Origin: an uncultured Pseudomonadota bacterium
GTDB lineage: Bacteria > Myxococcota_A > UBA796 > GCA-2862545
Assembly: GCA_903861005.1 (NCBI GenBank)
Contig: CAIOSP010000048.1
Span: forward strand, 1-64,000
Length of the DNA stretch: 64,000 bases
Direction of reading: 5' to 3'
Shown piece after piece: positions 8,026 to 16,700 of the stretch (position 1 is the stretch's first letter; the number at the start of each line of letters is the position of its first letter). Position numbers and translations under genes: made by a program. The notes below the pieces were generated by a model, which made no database searches, was not told the origin of the DNA, and worked only from the letters and a program-made list of their open reading frames with translations.

Positions 8026-8898
8026 CTACTCCCAGGACCACAGCGCCAGCGCGTCCGCACTGCTCGCCAGCACCGTGCCCTTGGGGTTCACCGCCACCGT
8101 GCGGATGGGGTGCTCGGTGACGTGCACGGTGGTGGGGGCGCGCCGGTCGGCCTCGTCGGTGAGGTCGATCACGGCGACGCCGCCGTGCGACGTGCCGACC
8201 GCGACAAAGCGGCCGTCCGGGGTGAGGCCCGCGGTGACGGCGTCGGGCAGGTTGACCTCGACCGCGCGGCCGCCCGTGTTCGGCCAGACCCGCACGCCCT
8301 TGGCGTCGATGCCGATCACGTGGTCGCCGGACGCCACCAGCTCGTGGTCGGTCTGGCGGACCTCGCGGAAGCGGGCGCCGTCGGCGAGCTTGATGACCTC
8401 GAGCCCCACGGGGCTGGACTGCGCCAGGCCGATGTTCTCGCCCAGGACAAACGCCACCGCGCGGTGCGGCAGGCGGATGCGGAACACCTTGCGGCCGCGC
8501 TCGTAGAAGAGGACCTGCTTCTCACCCTTGGTGGTGCCGGTCAGCAGCACGCGGTCGCCGCGGAAGGTGACGGTGACGGGGCCCTCGAAGGGGTGCGCGC
8601 CCACGACCACGCGGTTGCCGGCGGCGTCGAACGCGCCCCAGCGGCCGCCCTCCTCCACCACCACGAACTGGTCGCCGTCCACGCCCAGGCCGATGGCCGC
8701 GCCCAGGCCTTGCAGCACGTGGCTGGTGCCCATGGCGGGGTGCACGCGCTCGACCTTGCCGTCACGGGTGCCCACCAGGAGCGCGCCCTTGCGCTCCCAG
8801 GCCATCACCCGCCCGTGCTTGACGGGCGGCTTCACCAGCAGGGACAGGCCCCGCTTGCGGTGAAGGTAGTGCGCGTCGTCCGAATGGTCGTCGCTCAT
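8026..8898 (-). CDS. Beta-propeller-like (WD40/YVTN-type) repeat protein
   Basis: The 290-residue protein is built of short beta-strand units that repeat roughly every 40 residues, for example 'GALLVGTRDGKVERVH', 'GDQFVVVEEGGRWGAF', 'DGRFVAVGTSHGGVAVIDL' and 'KGTVLASSADALALWSW'. The closing 'LALWSW' is typical of the last WD40 blade. No signal peptide is visible, so it is probably cytoplasmic and acts as a binding scaffold. The partner is unknown. Confidence 0.65.
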   Translation of the reverse strand: MSDDHSDDAHYLHRKRGLSLLVKPPVKHGRVMAWERKGALLVGTRDGKVERVHPAMGTSHVLQGLGAAIGLGVDGDQFVVVEEGGRWGAFDAAGNRVVVGAHPFEGPVTVTFRGDRVLLTGTTKGEKQVLFYERGRKVFRIRLPHRAVAFVLGENIGLAQSSPVGLEVIKLADGARFREVRQTDHELVASGDHVIGIDAKGVRVWPNTGGRAVEVNLPDAVTAGLTPDGRFVAVGTSHGGVAVIDLTDEADRRAPTTVHVTEHPIRTVAVNPKGTVLASSADALALWSWE

Positions 8899-8925
8899 CG
8901 CCGTGGACTCCCCAGGGTCATGCCG

Positions 8926-9513
8926 TCACGCTTCGGAGAACCCGCCCGCCTCCAGGAGGCGCGCCAGGATGTGGGCTTGATACCACGCGTCGTAGTCGGC
9001 ACGATGCACGGAGTCTTCAACGACTTCCGGTAAAGTCAGCCGCTCAGCCAGGATCTCCTTGTTGGTGTCGAGCCAGTGGAGCTTGAGCACGCCCATGGAG
9101 AGGGCCTTGGTGTCCAGGGCCTTGTAGCCGAAAGGGTTCTTCCTATCGGCCACATGGTAGGCGTGGCTGACGAAGGACCAGTCGAACGGGGCGTTGTGGC
9201 CCACGAACACCGGCGTGGTGCGCGGCAGCAGGTGGGCGGCGACGAACGCGTCGAGCTGGGCCAGGGCGTCGGCCAGGGGCAGGCCGTCGCGGCGGAGCGC
9301 GTCGATGTCGAGCTTGTTCACCTTCATGGCGCCCGGATCCACGTGCGGCGCGGTCGGCCGGATCTCCACGTAGAACTTGGCGTCGACCACGCGATAGCGG
9401 CCGGGGCCGTCCGCGACCACGGGCACGCAGCCCAGGCTGATCATGTCGAACAAGCCGGGCACCGGACCCGAGCACTCGATGTCTACGCAGAAGTACGTCG
9501 CCGTGCGTCCCAT
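8926..9513 (-). CDS. DEDDh-family 3'-5' exonuclease
   Basis: The 195-residue protein carries the three exonuclease motifs of the DnaQ-like superfamily: 'FCVDIECSG' (DxE) near residue 8, 'VGHNAPFDWSFV' with its aspartate, and 'HRADYDAW' (HxAxxDA-like) near the C-terminus. These bind two metal ions for removal of 3' nucleotides from DNA or RNA. The start is ATG 9513, preceded by GGAGG; an upstream in-frame extension lacks support. Standalone proteins of this size act in repair or RNA trimming. The precise substrate cannot be told. Confidence 0.85.
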   Translation of the reverse strand: MGRTATYFCVDIECSGPVPGLFDMISLGCVPVVADGPGRYRVVDAKFYVEIRPTAPHVDPGAMKVNKLDIDALRRDGLPLADALAQLDAFVAAHLLPRTTPVFVGHNAPFDWSFVSHAYHVADRKNPFGYKALDTKALSMGVLKLHWLDTNKEILAERLTLPEVVEDSVHRADYDAWYQAHILARLLEAGGFSEA

Positions 9514-9580
9514 CGGGTGACCTCCGGTCGCGCCCGTAGCGCGCCGCCCGGCGTCGGGGCAAGTTGCCCACAGGAGGGAC

Positions 9581-10723
9581 ATGAGCTCCAGCCCCCGCGA
9601 TCCCGAACCGTTCGCCTACCCGCTGATCGCCGCGGGCCTGGGCCTGTCGGTGCTGGTGTGGTCGGCGGTGATCGGCCTGGCGGTGGCCCGCAAGGGCGGC
9701 GCCAACACCGTGGCGATGAGCGCGACGGCGCTTGTGTTCCTGCCGGTGCTGGCGGTCGCGTTCAGCGCCACCGAGCGCCGCCTGACCCGCGTGGGCGGCA
9801 TGATGGTGCTGTGGCCGCTGGCCCTGTTCGCGGGCATGCCCGTGTTCTTCCCCGGCGAGCGGCGCGAGGCGCTCAACACCGGCCTGTCCATGCTGACCGG
9901 CGACCTGGAGGGTGACGGCGTGGCCCGCACCGTGGCCGAGGCCTTCCCCGACGAGACCCAGGTGGCCGTGGTGCAGGTGCCGCCCGCGGAGCCCATCGTC
10001 GACAAGCCCGCGCCGCTGCCCCGCATGGCCTACGCCGACAACGCGATCGAGCTGCCGTTCGAGGGCGACGGCCGCCGCATCTCCATCCCCGTGGTGTTCG
10101 AGCAGGGCGGCCGCACGGTCGAGACCATGATGATGCTCGACACCGGCGCCACCTACACCACCCTGCCGAGCGACGTGCTGAGCACGCTCGGCGCTTCACC
10201 GGGGCGCGACGCGCCCACGCTGACGCTCAACACGGCCAACGGGAAGCGGTCTGCCCAGGTGGCGTTGATCGACAAGGTGTGGCTGGGCGACCTGGCGGTG
10301 GGGTCGGTGGCGGTCACCAGCTGCGAGGACTGCGCCAGCAGCATCGACGACGGCGGCAACAAGGGCCTGCTGGGCCTCAACGTCACGTCCGGCTTTGACT
10401 TCTCGATCGACCACGACCGCAGCGTGGTGGTGTTTACCGCCCGCCCCAAGTTCAACCGCCGCCTGGACGTGCAGCCGTTCTCGGACCTGCAGGCACGCTT
10501 TGAGCGGTTCCCCGGCGGCCGGGTGGAGGTCGAGCTCGACTTTGCGAACAAGGGCCTGCGCCCGATCGCGAGCGCGGCCGCCAAGGTGACGTGCAATGAC
10601 GCGTCCTGGCTGGTGCAGCTGGATCCGGCGGCCCCCCAGAGCACGCAGACGATCCGCCGTCGGCTGCCGCTCCACGAGCGCTGCGAGACCTACACGATCG
10701 TGCTCGACCAGGCGGACTGGTAG
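9581..10723 (+). CDS. Membrane-anchored retropepsin-like aspartic protease
   Basis: The 380-residue protein has three hydrophobic helices in the first 95 residues and then a soluble domain with 'MLDTGATYTTLP' near 188, the D-T-G-A active-site motif of the clan AA single-domain aspartic proteases. 'GLLGLNVTSGFDFSID' downstream matches the hydrophobic-Gly element of that fold. Such enzymes act as dimers, so the membrane helices may hold two copies together; the domain is probably periplasmic. A strong AGGAGGG ribosome site precedes ATG 9581. The C-terminal 110 residues form an additional beta-rich domain of unknown role. Confidence 0.8.
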   Translation: MSSSPRDPEPFAYPLIAAGLGLSVLVWSAVIGLAVARKGGANTVAMSATALVFLPVLAVAFSATERRLTRVGGMMVLWPLALFAGMPVFFPGERREALNTGLSMLTGDLEGDGVARTVAEAFPDETQVAVVQVPPAEPIVDKPAPLPRMAYADNAIELPFEGDGRRISIPVVFEQGGRTVETMMMLDTGATYTTLPSDVLSTLGASPGRDAPTLTLNTANGKRSAQVALIDKVWLGDLAVGSVAVTSCEDCASSIDDGGNKGLLGLNVTSGFDFSIDHDRSVVVFTARPKFNRRLDVQPFSDLQARFERFPGGRVEVELDFANKGLRPIASAAAKVTCNDASWLVQLDPAAPQSTQTIRRRLPLHERCETYTIVLDQADW

Positions 10724-10742
10724 GTCGGGGCTGGTTGAAGCG

Positions 10743-10770
10743 GGGTCCGGCCGGTTAACGGGCGGGACCC
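10743..10770 (+). terminator. GC-rich hairpin after the protease gene
   Basis: GGGTCC (10743-10748) pairs with GGACCC (10765-10770), with an inner CCG/CGG pairing around TTAA. It lies 20 bases after the protease stop and 28 before the next start. It could terminate or shape the leader of the next gene; no T-run follows. Confidence 0.35.
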
Positions 10771-10797
10771 AAGACTTCCCCCCTGCCCGCCGGAGCC

Positions 10798-11379
10798 ATG
10801 ATGCCCAACGCCCTGATCCCGCGCACCACGGTGCATGCCTGGTCCGAAGCTATCGGGAACTCCCCGATGGACCACAGCAGCTCCCTCACGCGCCTGTTGA
10901 AGGATCAGCGGCGTCTGACGCGCTTCATCGAGGAGAACTCCCAGGCCATGGGCGGCTCCACGTCGGGCATCTGCGTGTACATGACGGGCGTCATCGCGCG
11001 CATGTTCGAGATGGCCGGCGGCCGCCTGCGCAACGCCACCTGGGAGCAGGTCCGGGCCGCGGAGGCCCGCGTGGGCGCCAAGGTTGACCAGCTCCTGCCG
11101 CTCGACGTGGCCCTGGTCGACCGCCTGCACGCCATCTCCGACCGCGCCCAGGGGCACATCCTGGACGAGGCCGCCATGGTCCTCTTCCTGTCTCAGCGCG
11201 CCGAGGGCGAGGCCGAGACCGACCTGGCCGAGGCCCTGAAGGTGCTGCTGGTCAGCTGGGTCGTGATCGAGGTGCTCAACGACTGCTGGCAGCCGCCCAA
11301 GGACTTCTCGGGCGAGGCGTCCTACACCTACGTGCACATCGACCCGCCCAAGGCGACCGACAAGCCCGCCGAAGCGTGA
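10798..11379 (+). CDS. Hypothetical protein, predicted all-helical
   Basis: The 193-residue product is predicted to be largely alpha-helical, with amphipathic segments such as 'SLTRLLKDQRRLTRFIEE' and a late hydrophobic helix 'LAEALKVLLVSWVVIEVL'. No signal peptide and no catalytic motif are seen. ATG 10798 follows GGAG; a second ATG is adjacent and an internal Met at residue 24 is a possible alternative start. It is followed by a terminator-like hairpin, so it may be a single-gene unit. I do not recognise the family. Confidence 0.6.
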   Translation: MMPNALIPRTTVHAWSEAIGNSPMDHSSSLTRLLKDQRRLTRFIEENSQAMGGSTSGICVYMTGVIARMFEMAGGRLRNATWEQVRAAEARVGAKVDQLLPLDVALVDRLHAISDRAQGHILDEAAMVLFLSQRAEGEAETDLAEALKVLLVSWVVIEVLNDCWQPPKDFSGEASYTYVHIDPPKATDKPAEA

Positions 11380-11394
11380 GGAATGCCACACCGG

Positions 11395-11418
11395 CCTGAT
11401 CCGCGCTCGCGGATCGGG
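11395..11418 (+). terminator. Strong hairpin, probable terminator
   Basis: CCTGATCCGCG (11395-11405) and CGCGGATCGGG (11408-11418) form an 11-base stem, including one T-G pair, with a two-base minimal loop. It begins 15 bases after the helical-protein stop codon. There is no U-tract, which is common in very GC-rich genomes. Confidence 0.5.
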
Positions 11419-11458
11419 CGCGGATGAGGCAGGTTAGGGACCGACGACTGGAGGGATG

Positions 11459-12181
11459 ATGCGCTGGACCCCATGGATGATGACCGCGATCCTCGCGGCG
11501 GGATGCACGTCCGGCCCCTCCGACAAGGACACCGACGTCGCCACCGACTCGGATCCGGACACCGCCGTGCCCGCGGACACGGACGACACCGGCCTGATCG
11601 CGAACGACTCCGGCGCCAACGCCGACACGGACCCCGAGCCCGTCGACACCGACGTGGCCGACACGGACCCGAACGCCTGCGGACCCGGCGAGGTCCGCGA
11701 CTGCAACAACGAGTGCTTCTCGCAGATCATCATCGGCGACAACTTCTGCGACGACGGCCCCGCCCCCCAGGCCGACTTCAACTGCAGCACCTTCAACGAC
11801 GACGACGGCGACTGCGCCAACACCGGCGACACCGACGACACCGACGTGGTGGTGGTGGACACCGGCATCTCCGACGTCCCCTGCACCGCGCTGTACGACA
11901 TCCGCGACTGCAACGGCACCTGCTACCCGTCGACGTGGCTGGGCGACGCCCGCTGCGACCAGGGCGTCAGCTTCCCGTGGGGCAACCCGGACTTTGACTG
12001 CTTCAGCTACGACCACGACCACGGCGACTGCGTGACCGACACCGGCGTGTCCGACACCGACACCGGCATCATCTCGTTCGACACCTGGCCGCCCGCGCCT
12101 GACACGGCGGACACGGACCCTGTGGTCGACACGGACATCGTGCCCGTCGTCGACACCGACACGATCCCGCTGCCGCCCTAG
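11459..12181 (+). CDS. Lipoprotein with two LNR-like cysteine modules and DTD-rich linkers
   Basis: A short signal peptide ends in the lipobox 'ILAAGC', so the 240-residue protein is a lipoprotein. After the cysteine comes an Asp/Thr-rich linker (DTD, DTDV) and then two cysteine-rich modules, 'CGPGEVRDCNNECF' onward and 'CTALYDIRDCNGTCY' onward. Each ends in 'DGDC' or 'HGDC', which resembles the calcium-binding LNR (Notch) repeat. The C-terminus is again DTD-rich. Acidic linkers and LNR-like modules both suggest calcium binding at the cell surface. The start is the second of two adjacent ATGs because GGAGGG is too close to the first. Confidence 0.75.
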   Translation: MRWTPWMMTAILAAGCTSGPSDKDTDVATDSDPDTAVPADTDDTGLIANDSGANADTDPEPVDTDVADTDPNACGPGEVRDCNNECFSQIIIGDNFCDDGPAPQADFNCSTFNDDDGDCANTGDTDDTDVVVVDTGISDVPCTALYDIRDCNGTCYPSTWLGDARCDQGVSFPWGNPDFDCFSYDHDHGDCVTDTGVSDTDTGIISFDTWPPAPDTADTDPVVDTDIVPVVDTDTIPLPP

Positions 12182-12219
12182 GCTGCGCGGCGTCCGTCGC
12201 CCACGGGCTCAAGGCTCGT

Positions 12220-12430
12220 CTAGAGCGTGAAGGGGTTCAGAACGCGCACGCCCGCTCGTTCTACGTCCTTCACGTTCCGGGTCACCAGCACCAACTTGCT
12301 CGCTGCGACTGAGTGCGAATCCGATGCGCCAGCGTGAACGCGTCGTCATGGTTGGCCGGACGCCGGAATTGCCGCCCAACAAGACGTCGCATGACCGGCC
12401 GCGACAACCACAACCTATGCGGACGCGGGT
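12220..12430 (-). pseudogene. Remnant of a PIN-domain (VapC/FitB-like) toxin
   Basis: Read on the minus strand, one frame gives 'KLVLVTRNVKDVERAGVRVL', followed by NPFTL and a stop at 12220-12222; this is the typical C-terminus of a VapC-type PIN ribonuclease. The preceding part, 'RRPANHDDAFTLAHRI', continues the same domain in another frame, so a one-base shift lies near 12300-12320. The N-terminal two thirds, with the first catalytic aspartate, are missing. The fragment sits directly beside the ParE-type pair. Confidence 0.7.
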
Positions 12431-12469
12431 GACCTCGGCTATTATTCCCGCAGAGAGGAGGAGCCACCA

Positions 12470-12694
12470 GTGACCGTCGACGCCTTGATCAAGGAAGCGA
12501 AAAAGCTAAGCGCCTCCGAGTTGGATGCGCTCGTCGAGCAGCTCACCGAGCAGCTTGTTGACCAGGCGGACCCGGGCGTGACGGAGGCGTGGAATCGGGA
12601 GATTGTTCTGCGGTGGCAGAGGTTTGAGCGCGGCGAAGACGAGGCGATGGACTGGGACACCGCGCGCGCAGCCATGTTTGGCAAGCGCGGGTGA
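12470..12694 (+). CDS. Putative antitoxin of a ParE/RelE-type module
   Basis: The 74-residue protein resembles the short 'addiction module component' family found next to ParE/RelE toxins. It has an N-terminal helix 'LIKEAKKLSASELDALVEQL', 'TEAWNREIVLRWQRFERGE', and a C-terminal tail 'TARAAMFGKRG'. The start is GTG 12470, 7 bases after AGGAGGAG. An AT-rich TATTAT at 12440-12445 could be the -10 of its promoter, although no -35 is obvious. Its stop overlaps the toxin start (GTGA), as expected for coupled translation. It should neutralise the toxin and repress the pair. Confidence 0.8.
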   Translation: MTVDALIKEAKKLSASELDALVEQLTEQLVDQADPGVTEAWNREIVLRWQRFERGEDEAMDWDTARAAMFGKRG

Positions 12695-12993
12695 GTTTCC
12701 GTCTCAGAGTCCTCCCAGGCGCCGCGATGGACGGCGCTGCAGCGGCTGACTGGTACGGCATCCGAAGTGTCACCGCGGCTCTCGCGTTTGCGCAGGCACT
12801 CGAGCTCTGCATCCTGCGCGTCGCTGAAGCTCCGCTGTTGCACCCGCCGCGCTTCGGTCCGTTCCGTCAGTGCAAGGTACGCCGCTTTCCCTACCACGTC
12901 GTGTACCGGCTTCATGATGACGATGTAGTCGTTGTTGCCGTCAGCCACGCTAGTCGAGCCCCGGGCTGGTGGCTCGCGCGCGCCAAGCCGTAG
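12691..12993 (+). CDS. ParE/RelE-superfamily toxin
   Basis: The 100-residue basic protein has the plan of the RelE/ParE fold: an opening strand 'FRLRVLPGAAMDGAAAADWY', a helical middle, and then 'RRFPYHVVYRLHDDDVVVVA' leading to 'SHASRAPGWWLAR'. ParE toxins poison DNA gyrase and RelE relatives cleave mRNA on ribosomes; the target here cannot be decided. It starts at GTG 12691, overlapping the antitoxin stop. The pair looks intact, unlike its neighbours. Confidence 0.85.
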   Translation: MSFRLRVLPGAAMDGAAAADWYGIRSVTAALAFAQALELCILRVAEAPLLHPPRFGPFRQCKVRRFPYHVVYRLHDDDVVVVAVSHASRAPGWWLARAKP

Positions 12994-13181
12994 ACGCCTC
13001 CCGGCATCCACGAACCGCGAGCCTGACGAAGCCGCCGGAGCGCGGCCAACACGGCGCCCCGCTGCCCGGCGCCACCGTCGCGCGCCGCGCGCGTCAACGT
13101 GAACGTTGGACGGACAGCAGCTCTGCTCCCCGCCGCGGGCACGGGTGCTGCCGTGCTACCCACACATGCGGAGGTACGCGG

Positions 13182-13303
13182 TTGGACCTGTTGCACGTCG
13201 TCAGCGGCGCGCGTGCGCAGCGCGCGCTGCGCGAAGCCCTCCGCGACCTGGGCAGAGACCACGAGGTCGTCGCGCACTTCGCGCCGCTCGACGTGGGTCC
13301 GCT
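13182..13303 (+). pseudogene. Truncated head of a DUF1835-like gene
   Basis: A TTG at 13182 sits 7 bases after GGAGG (13170-13174). The frame reads 'LDLLHVVSGARAQRALREAL', then 'DLGRDHEVVAH' and 'LDVGPL', a good match to the conserved N-terminus of DUF1835 proteins (LHxVxGxSAAGxLRxAL...VVxxxDxLSxGPI). The similarity stops near 13300, and the frame then runs into sequence that makes sense only in another frame. I read this as the first 40 codons of a gene whose remainder was lost. Confidence 0.45.
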
Positions 13304-13708
13304 GTGGTCGAGGTGGTGGACGACACCGCGCGGAACGGCTGGTCGCCCGCCCACGTGGAGGACGCGCTGTCGATCGCCGCGCGGCCCAACGGCAGGCTGT
13401 GGATCAGCGTGTCGCTGGTGCAGGGCAACGCGCACATGTGCATGCTCGACGGGCTCGCGGACTACGCGGACGGCGAGATCGTGTACCGCTCCGACGACCC
13501 CGGGAACCAGGAGCAAGACTCGAACGCCGACCCCGAGGCGCCGTGTGAGCTGCGCGTGCGCGTCAGCGAGACCGACGGCCTGACGCTTTCCGTGCCGGAC
13601 GCCGCGCAAGAGGGCTGCCGCTGGTTTTGCGGCGCGCGCGCGAGCCTGGACGGCGCGGTGTTCCCGTGGCGCACCACGCCGGGCGCGCACATGCCCAAGG
13701 TGCCGTAG
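13304..13708 (+). pseudogene. C-terminal fragment of a cysteine-containing secreted-type protein
   Basis: In this frame codon content and residue pattern become protein-like at 13304 ('VVEVVDDTARNGW'). They continue with 'MCMLDGLADYADGEIVYR', 'CELRVRVSETDGLTL' and 'CRWFCGARASLDGAVFPW' to a TAG at 13706-13708. Spaced cysteines ending in CGxRASLDG are seen in small secreted domains related to lysozyme-inhibitor-like proteins; this link is tentative. No start codon with a ribosome site and no signal peptide is present. The upstream part of the frame is out-of-frame DUF1835-like sequence, so the 5' end is missing. Confidence 0.5.
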
Positions 13709-13717
13709 CGCGCGTCG

Positions 13718-16700
13718 CTACTGCCCCTCCGGCTTCTCCGGCACTGGCGTCGGCACAGGCTCCGGCACAGGCTCCGGCGCCGGCACCACCGCGGGCTCCA
13801 CGGCCTCGGGCGGCGCAGGCTCCTCCTTCGGCACCACCACCACCGACACCGGCGCGGTCGCGGGCGTCGGGACCTCCTGCGTGGGGTCCTCTGGCGTGCT
13901 GTGGCGACCGGGCTGACGCTTCTGCTTGCGCTCCTCGCGGTCGCGGCGCGGGCCGTCGAAGCGGACCTCCCAGAACAGGTTGCCCCACACCTTGCGGTCG
14001 CCGTAGGCGGCGGCCAGCACCAGGCGAGGCATGATGCTCCACTCGGCGAGCACGGTGACGTGGTTCTGGTCGAGCTTGGGCGCGGGCGTGACGGTCGTCT
14101 CCACGTAGACGGTGCGGTACACAGGCAGGCCCACGCGCACGGTGCCGTCGGCCTCTACCGACACGCTGCCCAGGTTCACGCCGCCGAGCACGTTGTTGAG
14201 GAGCAGGTCGCCCACAGCCTGCAGCGCCGCCTTGCCCTGCTGCGACGACAGCTCCTCGGGCGCCTGGCCGGTGAGCAGGATGGTGAACAGCTCGGCGTCG
14301 CTGCCGAACGAGTCGGACGACAGCACGAACGTGGGATCACTCGGCGTGCCGGTGAGGTGCAGGCGGACCTCGCCGCCGCCGACCACCATGGCGCCCGCGA
14401 TGTCGAGCTGCGGGTCGACGTAGTTGGAGCCGAAGAAGCTGATGTGGCTGCCGTCGACCAGATCGAAGCGGCTGGCGAGCACCTTCACGCGGCCTTCGAG
14501 CAGCTCCAGGTCGCCCTGGATCGACAGGTCCATGCCCTTGGCGCCGATCTCCAGCTGGCCGCCCATGCGCGCGTCGATGTCGGCGCGGGTGACGCTGGCG
14601 CCCAACGATCCGAGGTCGTCGAGGACGGGCACGCGGATCGCCGCGTTGGTGTTGCGGCCCAGGTCGAGCGCGACGCGACCGTGGATTCCGTCGTACCAGT
14701 GCGGGCCCGCGTCACCGGTGCTGCGCGACACGCCCGCGACACGGTGCACGGCGATCGACGGGTCGAGCTGCAGGTCGGCCGACGACCACAGCTCCGCGGT
14801 GTTGATCTCGAAGCGGCCCTGATCGACGCTCAACTTGCCGTCGACGAGCAGGTCGGGCCACGTGCCGTCGGTGGTGATCTGACCCGTCGCGCGCAGCCCG
14901 CTGGTGTCGGTGGCGACGAGCCACGCGTTGTTCAGATCGACGCGCGCGCGCACGCCGTCTGGCTTCCAGCCCTTGAGTGAGAGCGCGCCCGACGCCTCGA
15001 CGCGCGACGCGCCGAGCTGCGCGATGCGGTCGAGCGACGTGGACGTGGGGCGTGTGTCGGCGTGCAGCGACTCGAGCGTCACGAGCACCGCGCCCGCGCC
15101 GGTGCCCGCGCGGTCGGGCCCCACCGACACCGCCACGGCCAGGTCCTTCACGTCGATGCCGAACGGCCGGTAGCGCAGCGCCGCGCCGTCCACCGTGGCG
15201 CGCACGTCCGGGCGCGGGTCGGCGAGCGTGCCGCCCATGCGGCCGTCGATCAGCAGCACGCCGCGCTGCACCTCAAGCTCGGGCACCACGGCGCGCGCGA
15301 CGTCGAGCGGCACGCCGCTGCCGCCGAACGCCAGGTCGAACGTGGACGCGCCCCACTCGCCCCACGGCTTGGTCAGGTCGACCGCGATCGGCACGCGACC
15401 GGCGGCGGTCACCCACTGCGCGCTGCCCTCACCCATGGTGAAGTCGAGGTCGTAGCCGAGCGCCGCGGGCGCCAGCCCCACGTGCACGTCCGCGGGCGTG
15501 CCGCCGGCGAACAGCTGCGCGTCCACGTTCACGTCGAGCGTGGGTGTGCGCGGGCTGCCTCGCACGCCGACGTGCCCGTCCAGGTCGCCGCTGATGTCGA
15601 GGTCCACCCCGGCGAGCGCGCGCACGGTCTGCACGGGGATGTGGTCCAGCCACGACGACACGTCCAGGTCGGACGCGAACAGCGACAGGTCGGTGAAGTC
15701 GGGCTTGGGCGCGCCCGCGAGCAGCCAGTCCATCACCTCGCCCAGGCGCGTCTTGGCGGTGCCGTCCGCCTCGACCAGCGTGTCGTAGCCGTCGAACAGG
15801 TCGACCTGCGCGTCGAGCAGGCCGGCCTGCCGGTGCAGGTCGAACTCGGCGCGGCCTCGGTGCTGCAGGCCCGCGACGGCGGCCTCCACCACACCCTGCG
15901 CGTCCAGGTCGGGGTCGTGGATGTCGCCGCGCACGCGCAGCACGCCCGACGCGTCGCCCGCGGGCACGCTCGGCAGGCCGGGCAGCGCGTTGGTGAAGCG
16001 CTTGAGGTCGCCGGGCTCCACGCGCAGGCCCAGATCGATCGGGCCGGTCTGCGCCACGCCCGGGGCCGACAGGTCAGAGCGAACGGGCAGCGTGCCCTTG
16101 AGCTTGAGCCACGGCGCGCCCGCCACGTCCGCGTCCAGCGCGAGCGTCGCCACGTCGGACACCACGTCGACGTCGCCGTGTACGCCCAGCCAGCGGACCA
16201 AGCCCTCGTCGAAGATGTCGTCCGCGTCGATGCGCGCGTGGATCGTGGGGCGCGCCGCGTCGCCGCGCATGGTGACGTCGGCGGTGAGCATGCCGTCCAG
16301 GCCGGGGAGCGCATCGGGGAACAGCTCGGACAGCGCGCTGAGCTGAAGCTGGCCCACGCTGACCACGCCGTTGAGCGGTCCGCGGGTGCCCACCGCGCCC
16401 TTCACGTGGATGGCGCCCAGCTCGCTCGACAGGCTGATCGCCGCGTCGGCCACGCCGCCGTCGACCAGGCGGAACGTGACGGGCGCGTCGTTGGTCCACG
16501 TCTGGCGCCAGGTCGGGTGGAAGAAGAGGCGATCGAAGGAGACCACCATCGCCGTGGTGTCGATGCGCAGGTCGGGCAGCTCCAGCAGCGCCTGCCCGCC
16601 GCTGTGCAGGGTGGTGTCGACCACCGCGATGTCGTCGACCATGTGGAAGAGCGCGATCGCGTCGTCGGTCGGCACGCCCAGCAGGTGGCCGTCGCTGCCG

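Noticed and set aside
12994-13168. Coding sequence between the ParE-type toxin and the DUF1835-like fragment
   Set aside because: No frame has a protein-like pattern or a ribosome site; it appears non-coding or too decayed to read.
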